From assembly GCA_028023455.1 (NCBI GenBank), contig JAQFVV010012498.1, forward strand, positions 1,488,001-1,552,000: DNA of 64,000 nt. Reading direction: 5' to 3'. The DNA comes from Epiperipatus broadwayi. Lineage: Eukaryota; Onychophora; Udeonychophora; Euonychophora; Peripatidae. Position numbers and translations under genes: made by a program. Positions 22,648-36,210 of this stretch are shown piece after piece (position 1 is the stretch's first letter; each line of letters starts with the position of its first letter). The notes below the pieces were generated by a model that did no database searches, was not told the DNA's origin, and was given only the letters and a program-made list of their open reading frames with translations.

Positions 22648-24498
22648 CGCATTCTTCTTAGTTATTTTATCTTTCTGCCAATCAAGTAACAATAATCGAT
22701 CATAACTGATTATGATTTGTTATATCTCAATATTTAGCGTTATATCATAAATATGGCAAATCTTTTATACATTTATAATTTAATAGACGATTGTGAAACA
22801 CATGAGATTTAAAATTAATTCAAAAATTGCAAGTAACAAAATGTTATAAAATAAAATGAGTGAGAATAAAAAAAAGAATGAATTGAAACCCAAATTAATA
22901 ATAGTAATATTGCAAATAGATTACAATATAGTTTGAAATTGAGATGCTAGAATAAACTGTATCAAGAGAGTGGTATGCAATAACAAACTATCACTGATGA
23001 TGATCAAGGGTTTATTCTAGTTCTTAGAATTCTACCAGTTTGCAACACATATTCATATATACACGAGGAAAGAAAATAGACTGAGAAAAAGAGAACTCTT
23101 TACTGAATACGAAAAATGAGTCATATATTCAAAAGACATCTAATTGAAATGGGATAAATTTTTGTAAAACATAAATAAAAAGAAAAGCTGTAATAATTGT
23201 TTGTGGAAAAGTACTTTAGAGATTTTTTTAACTATTAATATTTATAAATAAAAAGATTTCAATTTTTATGTAAATAAATATTAGTTATATCCCCGAGGGA
23301 GTGAAAGATCATCTTCAAACGGTCTTTAAGAATTGTCTTTCTGTTTCGTTATCCATCTCAAGTATAAAAATACACATACACGTATAGATAGATATTCTTG
23401 TAGATTCAAATTAAAAATTTTTTCAATTTCAGATTGTTCTGCATAGTTGGTTTCTCCTTGTTACTGATCAACTTTTTCAATAATGCAGATGCTAAAAATA
23501 ATTTTTATATAATCACAATATTGGAAAAGGAGGCTAAATAAAATATTTTATTCAACATTTTTATAGGTTTATTGTTTTATAGAACATTATTCATTTATGT
23601 ACTTTATAAATTTTTAAATGCCATTTTACAAAAAATAAAAATAAAAAATGTAAATTATTTATTGCAGGAGATGAAGTTTATTAAAAACCGAATCAATTAA
23701 ATAATTCTCTAAGTCTGTGGATGAGGATTAAATCTATTATGTCTGATGCTAGACTTTTTATGAACTCTCAATCTTTAATCTTTAGATTATTTATTTTTAA
23801 TTAAATAATTAATTACAGATAGTGATGTTTAACTAAACATTTCATAACGCAGCTACTAATTTAAAAAGCACATATTTATAAAAATCAAACATTTTCAAGC
23901 AAAAATGTATATGCACATACATTATACATTCGATGTATATGACTATTACTGAATTTATGCAATAAATTTCTGTGCCAAAGAAAGCATCTCTTTTTTTCCC
24001 TGTATTTGCAATATTTGCATCAAGAACAATTAATTCGATCTATTTACTATATCCAGAGTCAATTTATCAGATTAGTTTTAGTTATTAATTTTTCTTCGAT
24101 GAGACTTAGATTTGTTTAATATACACCGTTTTTTACAAAAGGAACAAAGGTGCCAACCTACATTTAACATAAAACTAAGATAGACTTAAATAAACAGTTG
24201 TCTAATATTTACTTAAATTATCATTTTATAATGTGAATAATAATTGTTCAATATACTACACTTATATGAAAATTTTTGTGTAGTGAATTAGCCTGACATA
24301 CTTATCACCTGAAATAAATTCAGACTGTGTAATACTTTTATATTTTTTAAAATTCTAATCAGTCATAAATTTTTTTACTTTTAGGTTTGTGGATCAAAAC
24401 AAATCTAATTAGCAATTCAATATTGACCAGTAAATGGATGTTAGCTGTTTCTATATAGAAACTATTTGAATAATTTTTTCCCATGCTCTGGACAATTT

Positions 24499-24700
24499 AA
24501 AAAAATATTTTTTTTATATGAAAAATAAAATTAATGTTATTTTACTTTTATGCAAATGAAGAAAGGGGGAAAAAAGATAAATGTAAAAAGAGAGATTTAA
24601 AAAAATATTTGTTTTATATCAAAAATTAAATTAATGTTATTTTACTTTTATGCAAATAAAAAAAGAGGGAGAGAGATAAACGGAAAAAGAGAGAGAAAGA
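24499..24700. repeat. Tandem duplication, ~101-bp unit, two copies
   Basis: AATGTTATTTTACTTTTATG followed by CAAAT(G/A)AA and a GA-rich stretch occurs twice, offset by ~101 bp. Differences are concentrated in the purine-rich part. Confidence 0.85.
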
Positions 24701-24775
24701 GATGGAAAAAATAAAGAGGAATAGGGGGTGGGGCAGAGAAAGAGAAAGGAAAAGAAAAGATGAAAAGAGTGAGTG
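24660..24775. repeat. Purine-rich (GA/GGAA) tract
   Basis: Almost all A and G on the plus strand, with GGGGGTGGGG near 24725-24735. Strong strand asymmetry could favour triplex or G-quadruplex formation. Confidence 0.8.
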
Positions 24776-27700
24776 TTATGCATAAATGTTTGATGCAAGT
24801 CATTTCTTATCTTAACCTCTACAGTTACTTCTAAAAAAGAAAATTGATTAAAAAAAATATTATTTTCAATTTATTAACTCTTTTTTAATTTATTTTAATT
24901 AATAATTATCCAGTTGCCTGATTATTATAAAATTTTTTTACATATATATTTTACACCCACATATTCTTTATTTTATGCTTATTTTATAGTAAATTCATAG
25001 TTTAATCTGTATTTAAAATTTTAATTCCAAAAAAATCTGCATTTCACAGTGTTTTTGCAAAAAAATTGATTTTAGTTTCATGCACATAGTTATATAAAGT
25101 GCTGATTGTCCAATCTTTTTTTGCCTTATATGGTGCCACAAAACTAAATCAACTGCAGCTATTGTTGAACAGGCATTTCTAACTATCATAGTCAGAAATC
25201 ACACAAAAATGTTTATGCTTTTGTAATAGATTTGAATGTAAATAAATATATTTAGCATATTTTTTATATTCATAATTAATTTTTTACATTAATTTATCTG
25301 AATATAAACTTTGATTCAAACATTTTTAAATTTTACAAGAAAAATAATCAAGACAAGTGAATAACGAATGACTGCTACTTGCATATCAATGACATTTGAT
25401 GACAACTAGAAAAATGCACATATTTTTCATAAATATGCTTTGGGTTATCCTATTTATTTAGAAAGTAGGTTAAGATAAGAGTGCCCACTCTTGTTTTTTA
25501 AATAAATCTTGTGTTAAAGATTTACAGAGGTCCCTATTGTCATTTATTCAAGTGCATATTCTCAAGGTTTTAGCCTTAATAAATATTACGATAAATATTT
25601 ATGTATTTTATGATTATTTTATACACTATATTGACTAATAATGTGGCTAGATTTAGATTTTTATTTAAAATATTTAATTTTAAATGAAAAAAAGACAATA
25701 TATTGGTTGAAATATAATTGTTTTGTTTTACTGCAGGCTATTATTTTTATAATTTTGTTATATTTTTTTTTAGTTATTAATGTTATTTAAAAAATTTCTT
25801 TACATTTAAACAATTTGAATGTAAAATAATTCAATTTTTAGAAGCTAAATTAAAATAATTCTGATTATTGTCCATTAATATATTTATGAATAGAAATGGA
25901 CTAGAACCATATTTAATGAATAAAATCACTTAAATTTTTTTTAAATCTGGCCAATAAAAAAATTTGTCAGCTAAAGAGTTTTAAATTATTACTTTTTATT
26001 AATATCATCTGTTGTTAAGCAGACAAACTATATTTACTAATAAATAAAAATATTTATGTATAAAACTATCATATTTATTTTTTAATATGTTATAAAAATA
26101 TATATTTTGAATTTCCTCATAATTTGAAAATATATATTGCTTTTTTAATATAAAAGCTTTTTTTTGACAATTACACTACTAGGAACAAACCAAGTAATAA
26201 ATAAACACTATAAATTATAAAATGTTATGTCCAGAAATAACAAACAAACCCATACAATATCCAATCAACAAAAACTTCACAACAGCCATAATCATAAGAA
26301 AAAGTGAATAAAAACAAATCTAATTACTACAGTGAAAAGTTATTAATAGTAAAAAAATTAAGATTCCAACAATCATTTGAATAAAAAATTCAAATAGTAT
26401 TAATTATTCACCCCAAAAAATTTGTAATTTGGCATAATATTTAGTATTTTAAAAGTAATTAAAGAATTAAGAATCTACAACTCTGGTATTTATAAAGCAT
26501 GTATGGGAAAAATTTGAAATCTAATCTATAGCCAGACAATATAACAATAGACATTCATTATAGTTTTAGTATTAAAATTTATAAAATAGAAAATACAAGA
26601 AAATATACAATGGGGAAGAATGAATAAAAGAAGACAAATATTTGAGACAGTCCAAGACTTTATGCAACTGATAAAAAGAATAAATTACAAGATTTGTTTT
26701 CAAGGTAAACTTAGAAATTTTTGACTATTTGCTTTAGAATATTCTATTTTTTTAACTATCAACAAAGAGCTCATAGAAGACAGATCAAATTGAGTTAAGG
26801 TGAAAAAATAATTATTAGGCTGAAAGTTGTTTTTGAAAATATGAACAAGATGCGTTTTAATTTAATATACTGCACTATAAAACAAGGCTAACTTATTAAT
26901 TAGAAGGAGCAGTTATTCTTCTATAGAATCTACAATACTGTTTTTATTTCTTTTAAAATCAGAAAAATAGAGTTGAAGAAAATGTTTTAATTTTTTTATA
27001 TTTTTATCGTAACTGAAAAAAAAATGAAATTTTGAGATCGCATAAAAAAGTTTAAATTAAAATTAAAATAGAAAAACATTAAAGTATTTAATAAAGCCAT
27101 ATCAAAAATAATATTTTTGATTATGATAATGCGTTTGGACTGATAAAATTATACTATCACATTGACATCTATTAAAGAAAGGCCATGATTCAAATGGTGA
27201 AACAAAATGTACAGCTGAATCTAATTTAATTTAACTTAGAAGTAAGGTACATTTTTGTGGATCAATACTACGTATTAAATTAAACAAAAATTTTCCACAA
27301 TGCAGTGGTACATTCTGCAATTGATATAGTCTTAACAATAAAAAGAAAAGTCTTAAGTGGACATGAAAAAAAGTATGCATGATTGATTTTACAATTTAAC
27401 ACTTCCCATGAGATGAAATGTTAAATAAGTCAAAAGTTATGTTCTCATCTATGCGATCCCTGTAAACAACTTGACATAAAAATAATAAAAAAATAATTGT
27501 GATAAATAAGATTTACATACTAATGACTGATATATAAAATACATATAATTAAATAATAGATGTAATGAGTTGTTTTATGCAGACAGTCTAAGTAGGATAA
27601 TTAAAATTGTCAAACATTAAATTGTGTTTTCTCATTCAAGAGCTGTAAGAGTATGTAATTCAGCTAAAATAAAATTAAAAATGTGCATTTTAACTATAAA

Positions 27701-28794
27701 ACAAAATAGTTTTAGGAGAATATCTTAATAGCAGTAAATCTGATAATTAATAATTTATTAAGATTTTGATTACAACAATATTTGGCAAATTAAATGTGAT
27801 TTCTAAAAAGTACAAAAAATAGCAGGAAAGTCAAAAAAATAAATTATGGTCATATGACATATAAATGAGTTGTTTTTATAAATGGCTTTAATTGCAATAT
27901 TCTGTGATAATAGTTAAAACCATAAACATTAATAGTAGACATATTTAGTTTATGCATATTATAATTTATTATATTTTGAATTCCATTTCTTGTTGATATA
28001 TTTATTAATACGGGCAATTGATATATTTTGTTTAATGTTTTAATATTTACACTATTATATACATCGGTGATTAATCTCAATTATGAGAATTTGTACTGTT
28101 GTTTATCTAGATTTAAACGAACTATTTTATGGATAAATATTATTTTGGTTAGGTCATTTTCTTGGATAGTTTGACTTGTCAGTTCAAAATAAATTTTAAA
28201 ATGAGATTCATTAGAATTTTGAGATACTTACCATGTGATCAAGTTGGTGATTTTCTTATTATAACTTGTCCATAATTTTCCCACATTTGGCAATGTGAGG
28301 CTGTCTTTCTAGTAAATTTAATTTAAGAATGAATAGCGTTTTTATTTTAACAGGAATTTTTCATATACTATTTAAAAATTCAAATGATTTACATATAAAA
28401 TAATGTTTGGAATAATTCTTTGACACATCAGTAGTAAATATTAAGTGGATCATATATACAAATGCATGCATTACTGGATTCAAATCTTTTAATATGGAGT
28501 AGATTTTTTTTTAGAATTTGATTGTTGTCAGCAATAATATGTTATTTCTTGGAATTATTTTACTGCTTCAAAAAATTTAGTTGTAAACTTTGATATAGAT
28601 TTTATTAGCAAACATATTTTATAATTTGAGAACATATTCAGCCAATGATAGATGAAATAAAATAAGTATCTCTTATGTTAATAATGCAAATAAATGTCAA
28701 ACTATTTACTAAATTATGCCTCCAGTTATTCAATTTTCTGTAGATTGAAAAAACATAGGCTTATTTTTTCTTTTGAATTTACATTCACCAACTA

Positions 28795-28948
<154 letters not shown>

Positions 28949-29580
28949 GCATCATTACTTCATTTAGCATTAATCCGTTTTTTAGTCTTAATTTTCTGCA
29001 TTTTATTTGTATTAGTAAATTTAACAACTGCAAGCCTGCCACTGACATATTTTAATTCATGTAATGATTATGAATTTATTTTTGTTGATAAATTAAAAAT
29101 AATTTCACGATTTAATGCTTTAAAAACAAATTATTCTTGATATATCCAATCATTTATATCTCAGTATATTCCATCTGTTTTGGCAATGTTAAATAATGCT
29201 CCATATGAAATAAGATAACAATGAATGTGTGAAGATTATGGGAGTTTCTATCACAGTCATGATGGAATAGCTATCGTACTTATATGCTGGACTATTTCCA
29301 TAATCTAACATTAATTACTAAATGTTTTAAAAAATTTAAACTTTATTAAACTTTTAAAATACATTCCATTGTTAGTAATAGCACAGATTAGTATAAATCA
29401 CTTTGTTTCAAGTGATATTAGCTTCTTTTTCTTCAGGTATTTCTGGCCTAACCAGTGACAGGAAATGACCTTTAGATTTATGAATACTGAATTTAAGGCA
29501 ATGCTCTAATGAACTAGGCTAATCTATCAAAAATAGCAGTTAATAACATTTTATATACTTATCTATGCAATACCTCTTGA
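28949..29580. other. AT-rich DNA, no gene seen
   Basis: No recognisable feature. Confidence 0.5.
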
Positions 29581-29589
29581 TTTCTGCAT

Positions 29590-30560
29590 ATTTTTGTTAG
29601 GTGCATGGTTAATGTGAGATTTCCAAACATTTATGAATTATCATACTAGGTTTATTAATGGAGTTGTTTACCATTATCATATGAACACCTTTTAAAAATT
29701 TTTTTCTTTGGGTTTTTCATTTCTATTCAATATTTTTGTCTTTTCCCAATCAAACATATGTTCATTGCTATGTACACATCCTAATAATTTAGATATATTT
29801 GATTCTTAATAAATTAACTTGCTTTACTAATATACATCCTTCCACATTTACATACTTTTTTATATTTTGGTTTTGTATAGATTAGACTTTCTTTAGATTG
29901 TCTGCTACCCTGGTATATATGTATGCACTTAAGCACTTATAATTGTTTGTTTTTTGATGTTTCCTTTTGTTATCTATTTATAATTTCCTTAATAGTAGCT
30001 CATAAATAACCATTCTCCAAGATAATTTTATGTAGATCTTTTTTTCCAAATCACTAGTTTCTGAATAAATTTCATTTGCTCTATTCTATAGTGATGATAT
30101 AATTTCATGCTTTGTTTCTTTCATGATTGTATTGTATGCAAAGGATTTTTCTGTTCTGTAAATTGTAATTTTGATTTTTCCATAAAGGAGACTTGCCACA
30201 GGAATATCTAAGAATGCTGATTTTTGTTTTGTTCTGATTCTGTATGAAATTAAATAAAGGGAATATATTATTAATGTGTGTCTAGAATGTTTGTAATAGT
30301 GTATTCCATGTGACCATACAACAAATATGTCATTATAGCAATACCAGATTATAAGTAGATTTGGAGTAGTATTTATGGATGTGGTTTCAAGTTCTCCAAT
30401 GTAAATGTTGTCAATCAAGAATAACAATAGTGAATCCATAGGCATTCTTTAAATTTTGTTGGAAGAATTATGTGTTGTATTGAAAGTAAGTTGCTGTTAT
30501 GCAGAATGTTAAAACACTCAATATTTATCAGTATGAAGAATGTTCCTTTTTTACAATAGA
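29590..30560 (-). pseudogene. Penelope-like element, RT plus GIY-YIG remnant, minus strand
   Basis: The minus-strand frame 30445-30086 (119 codons) begins MPMDSLLLFLIDNIYIGELE, corresponding to the PLE motif MGSPLSP...NIYMxxLE. It continues with WYCYNDIFVVW (degraded RYVDD catalytic box; the first Asp of the pair is Asn) and FLDI plus GKIKITIYRTEKS (FLDV...YRKPT block). Before the Met, TYFQYNT and FFQQNL fit the PLE sequence just upstream of motif B, broken by a stop and a frameshift. Further downstream on the same strand, at ~29850-29820, IYTKPKYKKVCKCGRMYIS is the GIY-YIG entry (CKCGRxYI). Domain order RT then GIY-YIG is the PLE order. Inactive. Confidence 0.75.
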
Positions 30561-30639
30561 TAATGCTTCATCATAGATTACATTTATGAATAAGTATTCC
30601 ATAACAACACTTGCCAATATGTCAATTCTTTTAATATTT

Positions 30640-31330
30640 ATGTTCTAGATTAATTCTACAGAGTATTTAGAATATCTGATAAAGGAATGGATCTTGTATG
30701 ACAAAAAACTAAGAACTTTGAACAAAAAAAGAAAAGAAAATATCTATATAGAACAAACTCTCATGAAAAATTGTTGTCCACCATTAAGAAAATCTTAAAT
30801 AGATAAAAAAAGGAAAACAACAACAAAAAATAATAATTGTAATTATTGTAGTAAATCCATACACAGCAGGAATAGCAGACAGACAAAAAAATTTGCTATC
30901 AATATATTATTAGAACAGCTGTCAAAAACCCATAATACTTTATAAGGAATTGTAACCTCTGCAAAACCAAAATTTAAAATATTCAAAAGCATAAATAGTA
31001 TCTATAAAATACCATGTAAATATGGAAGGATGTATATTAATGAAAGCTGTTTCCTCATTAAAAAGTGATTAAAAATATAAACTGATGATTAAAAATGAAA
31101 AACAGATTTAACACAGTAGATCATATATAGATATACCAATGAACATATGTTAGAATAGGAAAAACAACAATATTGGATAGAGAGAAAAAAAACAAAGAAG
31201 AAAAGTTTAAAAATCTGTTTACATGACAATTTGTGATAATTCATAAATGTTTGGAGATTTCTTATTAAACTTACACTTAAAAAAGACAGAAAAATCAGAA
31301 AGATTTCTAATTAGATAAATATAAAAAATT
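30640..31330 (+). pseudogene. Penelope-like element 3' fragment with GIY-YIG remnant, plus strand
   Basis: SIYKIPCKYGRMYINESC reads at ~30998-31051 (GVYxIPCxCGxxYIGET pattern, with the YIG Gly changed to Asn). TNEHMLE and EKQQYWIER follow after stops. The DNA aligns in inverted orientation with 29590-30080: GTATGGAAGGATGTATATTA-like and GATAATTCATAAATGTTTGG blocks occur in both. It is therefore a second copy of the same PLE family facing away from the minus-strand copy. Confidence 0.7.
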
Positions 31331-31349
31331 TCCACCAAGTATTGTTTTT

Positions 31350-31560
31350 GACAGATTAGCTTAATTGGTTAGAGCATTGCCTTAAAATCAATATTCACAA
31401 ACATAAAGGTCATTAATTTCTTTGTTAGTACTGTCACTTATCAAGCCAGTAAGACTTGAAGAATTGTACTGTGTACTGAATTGTGTGCTTTTACTAACAG
31501 TTGAATGTATTTGGAAAGTTTAAATAATATTTGAATTTTTTTAAAAACATTTAACAATTA
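31350..31560 (+). repeat. tRNA-derived SINE-like repeat, copy A
   Basis: TTAGCTTAATTGGTTAGAGC (from 31357) is a good RNA polymerase III A-box region, and AAGGTCATTAATTTC (~31407) is a degraded B box at tRNA-like distance. A shared tail ends in GAAAGTTTAAATAA. It aligns with copy B at 33335-33575. The GTCA/AGACTTGAAGAA block in the body is common to both. Confidence 0.6.
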
Positions 31561-33334
31561 ATATTAGAAGAAGAAAATAGTTCAACATATAATTACAATC
31601 ATTAGGGCCTTTCTTAATATCTTTTTCTATTCAATATTAACTGAAAAACTAGGAACAAACCTTAATTATTTTAATTGTAAACAGAAACGGGTGAGATTAG
31701 TAATAGAGATTTTAATTATGTTGGAGCATGAATTAACAGCATTAGTTTTGATTACTATCACCTTCAGAGCCAATATTTAACTCATTGCTAACATTTTAGC
31801 TAAGATCTTTCATTTTTTGTCTATTATTTATTATAAAGCACATTTTGCTATTACAAAATACACGAGGTTACAAAGTTTAGTTTTTTTTCTCCAATTACAG
31901 AAGAGATTTTGCTTTGAGTTTCATATTTAATAAAACTGTTTACAATTTTAAAATGCACAGTGCAAATACAAATATAAAACTTAACAATTCTGTTTTTAAA
32001 AATTGCAGCAGTTCTATGGTTAAACGGCATTCTGAAAAAGAAATTGTAAACATTATGTTAGATATCCAATTTTTTTATTCAGTTTTAAATACAACAATTT
32101 ATTACTTAAAAAGAATCTTAAATATATACATTGATCAAATAATCTATTATTGTTTAATTTTGTCAAGCAAGATTTTTAAGTTGCTTTACATTTTTTCTTC
32201 TTCCACAAGATGTTACAACAACACACACATGCACATACACATAAAGTTTTTGTATAAATAATATCCCGATTTAAACGTGATGCTTATAATAAGTTCAAAC
32301 CCTAATTTATCATGGTCACTATTTGTTGGTTTATTTAAAGAATAATATCTAACCATAAGTGGACCACCTATAGTTTTACAACAATTATTGATGGGAGAGT
32401 GCATACCACTTTTAGTGCATGTGGGAAGAGTAGATGCTTCCACAATATTAAATAATAATTATATAGTATGTAGTCTTTTTTTATGTTCACATTGTATTCA
32501 GATATTCATACAATTTTTTTTTCCTTAGCAAAATTTTACTACTTTTTTCAAGTCAGTAAAATGAATGATTTAATAATGTAGAAAAAAACAACATAGATTT
32601 CATTTTTAAATAAAAATAAGGAAAATTAATTTAATATTTTAACAATCAGAAAAGTGACAATGGATAATCTTTTGAAAAGCAGATTTGGATGATATGATAA
32701 TTTGAAACCGTTCTTGATATTATGAATAGTCAAAATGTAAATATTTATTTTTATTGTCAATAATTTTTCCAGATTAGCAATACATTTACCTCTGCATGGA
32801 TATCTTCATCACATGATTATATATAGCAAAAGAAGAGAGGTGATTAAAGAAAAAAGATGCGAGCTTAAGAAAAGAAAAATAAAGTCTAATGAAAAAAGAA
32901 AAGAAATAAAATGTGAAAATAATGAGAGGGGGGGGGCGGCGGGAGGGAGAAGGTAGGAGATAGTAAAAAAAGAAAATATAATGGTTCATATTTGGGCCAC
33001 AAAATGTTTGTAAAATATTAAACAAAAAGAATTATAATCCTATTTTGTTTGCTTGATAATTTGTGATGGGAAGAAAAGAGAAAACAGACATATTCAAAGT
33101 AGCAGACCGTGCTGCACCAGTGAATATATGTTAAATTGAAAAAATACAAAAAATATTACATAAAGAGGAAAAAGTACAAAGAAGCTGCTCTCATCATTAT
33201 GACAAATGACTTCGTAGGTCAACCCAATATGATTGTGCATAATGTTTGGAAGCCATCCTTAATATTGCTCTTACAAAAAAGTAGAGAAATCAGGAGGATC
33301 CTCATAGATAAATGTATAAAATTTCTACTGATTG
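31561..33334. other. AT-rich DNA, no gene seen
   Basis: Open frames at 31914-32261 (+), 32443-32213 (-) and 33136-33411 (+) show no motif or family resemblance; the last runs into SINE copy B. A purine-rich tract with GGGGGGGGGCGGCGGGAGGG lies near 32927-32948. Confidence 0.5.
32830..32965. repeat. Purine-rich, locally G-rich tract
   Basis: Long A/G run on the plus strand with a (G)9-CGGCGGGAGGG core. It is a possible G-quadruplex and one of the few GC-dense spots in the window. Confidence 0.7.
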
Positions 33335-33575
33335 CTGTCATTGGCAAAATAGTCCAGTTGATTAGAGTATTCATTATCTTAAAATTCAAAATTCAAGAAT
33401 CTAAAGGTTGAAATTTGATTCCAATGGTAATATCGTTTTTGGTCAGGCCAACAACACTTCAAGAACAAAAGAGAATAATACCAATTAAAACATTGTGTTA
33501 AATACTAATCTGTATTCTATTGCGTACAGATAAATGCATTTTGAAAGTTTAAATAAAGATTACAATTTTTCTAAA
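33335..33575 (+). repeat. tRNA-derived SINE-like repeat, copy B
   Basis: AGTCCAGTTGATTAGAGTAT (A-box region) and AAAGGTTGAAATTTGATTCC (B box, ~33403-33422) are followed by a body with GGTCAGGCCAACAACACTTC and a tail GAAAGTTTAAATAAAG. Order and spacing are the same as in copy A. Confidence 0.65.
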
Positions 33576-34630
33576 GATTTAGTTCTTAATGTTAGATGAT
33601 GGAATTAATCCAACAAATAATTAATAATAATCCCATTTTATTTAAGATCTCGATGTCTTCCGACTATAATTTCCGTGTGTACATATATAATAATGAGATT
33701 ATATTTATGTTTATAACTAGTTATTAGAGGAAATATATAGTTCAGCCACGAGAAAAAAAGCATGAAAATAAAAAAAATAACAATTTCACATAAAATTAGA
33801 AAAAAAAAAAAAAGATTACGGGTGACATATTAAAAGTTCTTTTTGATTTTGTATAATAACTCAAATAATGAAAAGTGTTTTTGTAAAATGAAAATTGTAT
33901 AGTATTTTTAAAAATGTGTTTAATTATATATGCTAAGATATAAAAAATATCTTAAGTTTTAAAAAGTTTTTTCAGAAATTCTAAACCATTTGAATATATT
34001 TAAGAATTTAACCAAATAAAGGCGATGAAATTGTTGCGAAAACAATATTAAACTAAAATTAAATTTTATTATGATATAAATCAAAACAAAAAGAAATCAC
34101 ATTAGATTTTTCATATGCACTAAAGCCATCAATGATGAAATAAAACTTTATTATGCATAAAATTCATGTGTTTCAAATAGTGATTTATGTAATTAACTGC
34201 TACTGAAATTAATATATAGATTCAAAATTGGATATTATTAAATTTATTTTTGTTTCTAAATAATTTTTTATTACTTTAATAATTAAATTATGAATAGATA
34301 ATTTTGACTGCTTAGTTCCCCAGGCGCCCTATTGAATTTTTTAAAAAACTGGCCTGAGACATAATTTTCACAAAATAACGTCAGTTTTAATTATGTTAGA
34401 GCAAAAAATTACATTAATAGAAACTAGAAAAACTAAGGAAAACAATAAGTCTAAGACAAATAGCGATAATGATTTAAAAAATAAGGAAAAAATTAAATTT
34501 CAACATCCGAAATAATTATTACTTTATTGTTTGTTCATAATTTCTAATTCATCATTAACTAAGTTTAAATTATATCTTCAGTCACAAGCTCTTTGTATTC
34601 CTCACAAAATTATCTTTCAAACCATATATA
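33576..34630. other. AT-rich DNA, no gene seen
   Basis: No recognisable feature. Confidence 0.5.
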
Positions 34631-35071
34631 ATATGTCGGTAAAAGCCTGAAATCTGGGCAAAGCCACTTGGAGCATTGATGCTAGACAAAATCAATGAAA
34701 TATAACGTTACCGGGCCACCACAACTTTTTTTTTTTTATATAACAAGGTTTTTTTTTTTTTTTCTAATATTGATTAAATGAATAATTTTTATTTCATTTA
34801 CAACATGATTTCTTTATTATTAAACAAATTTTGATATTCATTTTTGTTACTTTTTGTGGGTTTTTTGTTGGAACCTGATATTTTTTCAACAAATTTTGCT
34901 AATTGTATTTTTTTTCTTTTTATCATTTGAAAACTTAGGACCATTTCACGATGTCAAAAAAATTTGTTTGAATCCCACCGCTGAAAAAATAGAATACAAT
35001 TATTTGTGACTTGTTTAGAACTTAATTCTACCTTTCTTTTATTTTTTTATTTTTTTGGGTTTTGACAATGG

Positions 35072-35615
35072 TTCTTCTTCTTCTTCTTCTTCTTCTTCTT
35101 CTTCTTCTTCTTCTTCTTCTTCTTCTTCTTCTTCTTCTTCTTCTTCTTCTTCTTCTTCTTCTTCTTCTTCTTCTTCTTCTTCTTCTTCTTCTTCTTCTTC
35201 TTCTTCTTCTTCTTCTTCTTCTTCTTCTTCTTCTTCTTCTTCTTCTTCTTCTTCTTCTTCTTCTTCTTCTTCTTCTTCTTCTTCTTCTTCTTCTTCTTCT
35301 TCTTCTTCTTCTTCTTCTTCTTCTTCTTCTTCTTCTTCTTCTTCTTCTTCTTCTTCTTCTTCTTCTTCTTCTTCTTCTTCTTCTTCTTCTTCTTCTTCTT
35401 CTTCTTCTTCTTCTTCTTCTTCTTCTTCTTCTTCTTCTTCTTCTTCTTCTTCTTCTTCTTCTTCTTCTTCTTCTTCTTCTTCTTCTTCTTCTTCTTCTTC
35501 TTCTTCTTCTTCTTCTTCTTCTTCTTCTTCTTCTTCTTCTTCTTCTTCTTCTTCTTCTTCTTCTTCTTTTCTTCTTCTTCTTCTTCTTCTTCTTTCTTTC
35601 TTCTTCTTCTTCTTC

Positions 35616-35649
<34 letters not shown>

Positions 35650-35679
35650 TATTACTATTATTATTATTATTATTATTAA
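35072..35679. repeat. Compound (TTC)n(TTA)n microsatellite, ~600 bp
   Basis: About 165 pure TTC units (35072-35568), an imperfect TTC/TTTC zone, then ~20 TTA units. It forms a polypyrimidine/polypurine tract. The poly-Ser, poly-Leu and poly-Glu frames over it are repeat products and not genes. Confidence 0.99.
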
Positions 35680-35710
35680 TTTTACTTTTTTTTTTAAACA
35701 CAGCTTTTTG

Positions 35711-36210
35711 AGTGGGGGAGGGGGGTGGGGAATTCGTACTGTTTATTATTAACAAAAAGGCAACAAAAATAGTCAATTATTTTAACAGCGCTGAAAAAAA
35801 AGAAGAATTAACTTTGGGACTTGTTTCGAATTTTGATTTCTTTTTGATGGTTGACATAATTGTTTTTCTTAATATTAAATCCAAATTTACTTTTGTGTTT
35901 TTGCCGATTCAAAAATTGTTTTAAACACCCACCCCCACCCACACTCGGAAAAAGAATTGTAACCAAAAAGTCAAGAATTTAAACATTTTTTTTCTTTGTT
36001 TGAAACAAATTTTTCTCACTTTTTACTTTGATTTCTATTTCGTTCGAATTACCTTTTTTTTTTTAGCCTTCTACAATAAACTGCTTTTGGGGGTGGGGTG
36101 TATTTTGTAATTTGTTATTCTTAACAAAAAGTCAACCAAAGTCATCATTTATTTTAACCCCGCTGCAAAAAATTGAATCCAAATACTTGTCAATTTCGAA
36201 TGAAATAAAA
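35711..36210. repeat. Diverged tandem repeat, ~377-bp spacing
   Basis: A block with a GGGGGTGGGG-type start, TTATTATTAACAAAAAG, TTATTTTAAC, CGCTG(A/C)AAAAAA and TTTCGAAT occurs at 35711-35850 and again at ~36088-36210. A third, weaker relative (CCGCTGAAAAAATAGAATA, GACTTGTTTAGAAC) lies at ~34977-35025, before the (TTC)n array, so the array grew inside a satellite-like region. Confidence 0.6.

Larger units (their letters stand above)
22648..28794. other. AT-rich DNA, no gene seen
   Basis: No coding motif recognised on either strand. Local structure: a ~101-bp tandem duplication at 24499-24700 and a purine-rich tract at ~24660-24775 (listed separately). The minus-strand open frame 27850-28080 has no motif. 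Confidence 0.5.

Noticed and set aside
31350-31430. Possible functional tRNA gene
   Set aside because: A-box is good but the B box is degraded, no cloverleaf can be closed, and a related copy with a SINE-type tail exists at 33.3 kb.
35039-35776. Poly-Ser, poly-Leu and poly-Glu frames of over 200 codons on both strands
   Set aside because: All are translations of the (TTC)n(TTA)n microsatellite.
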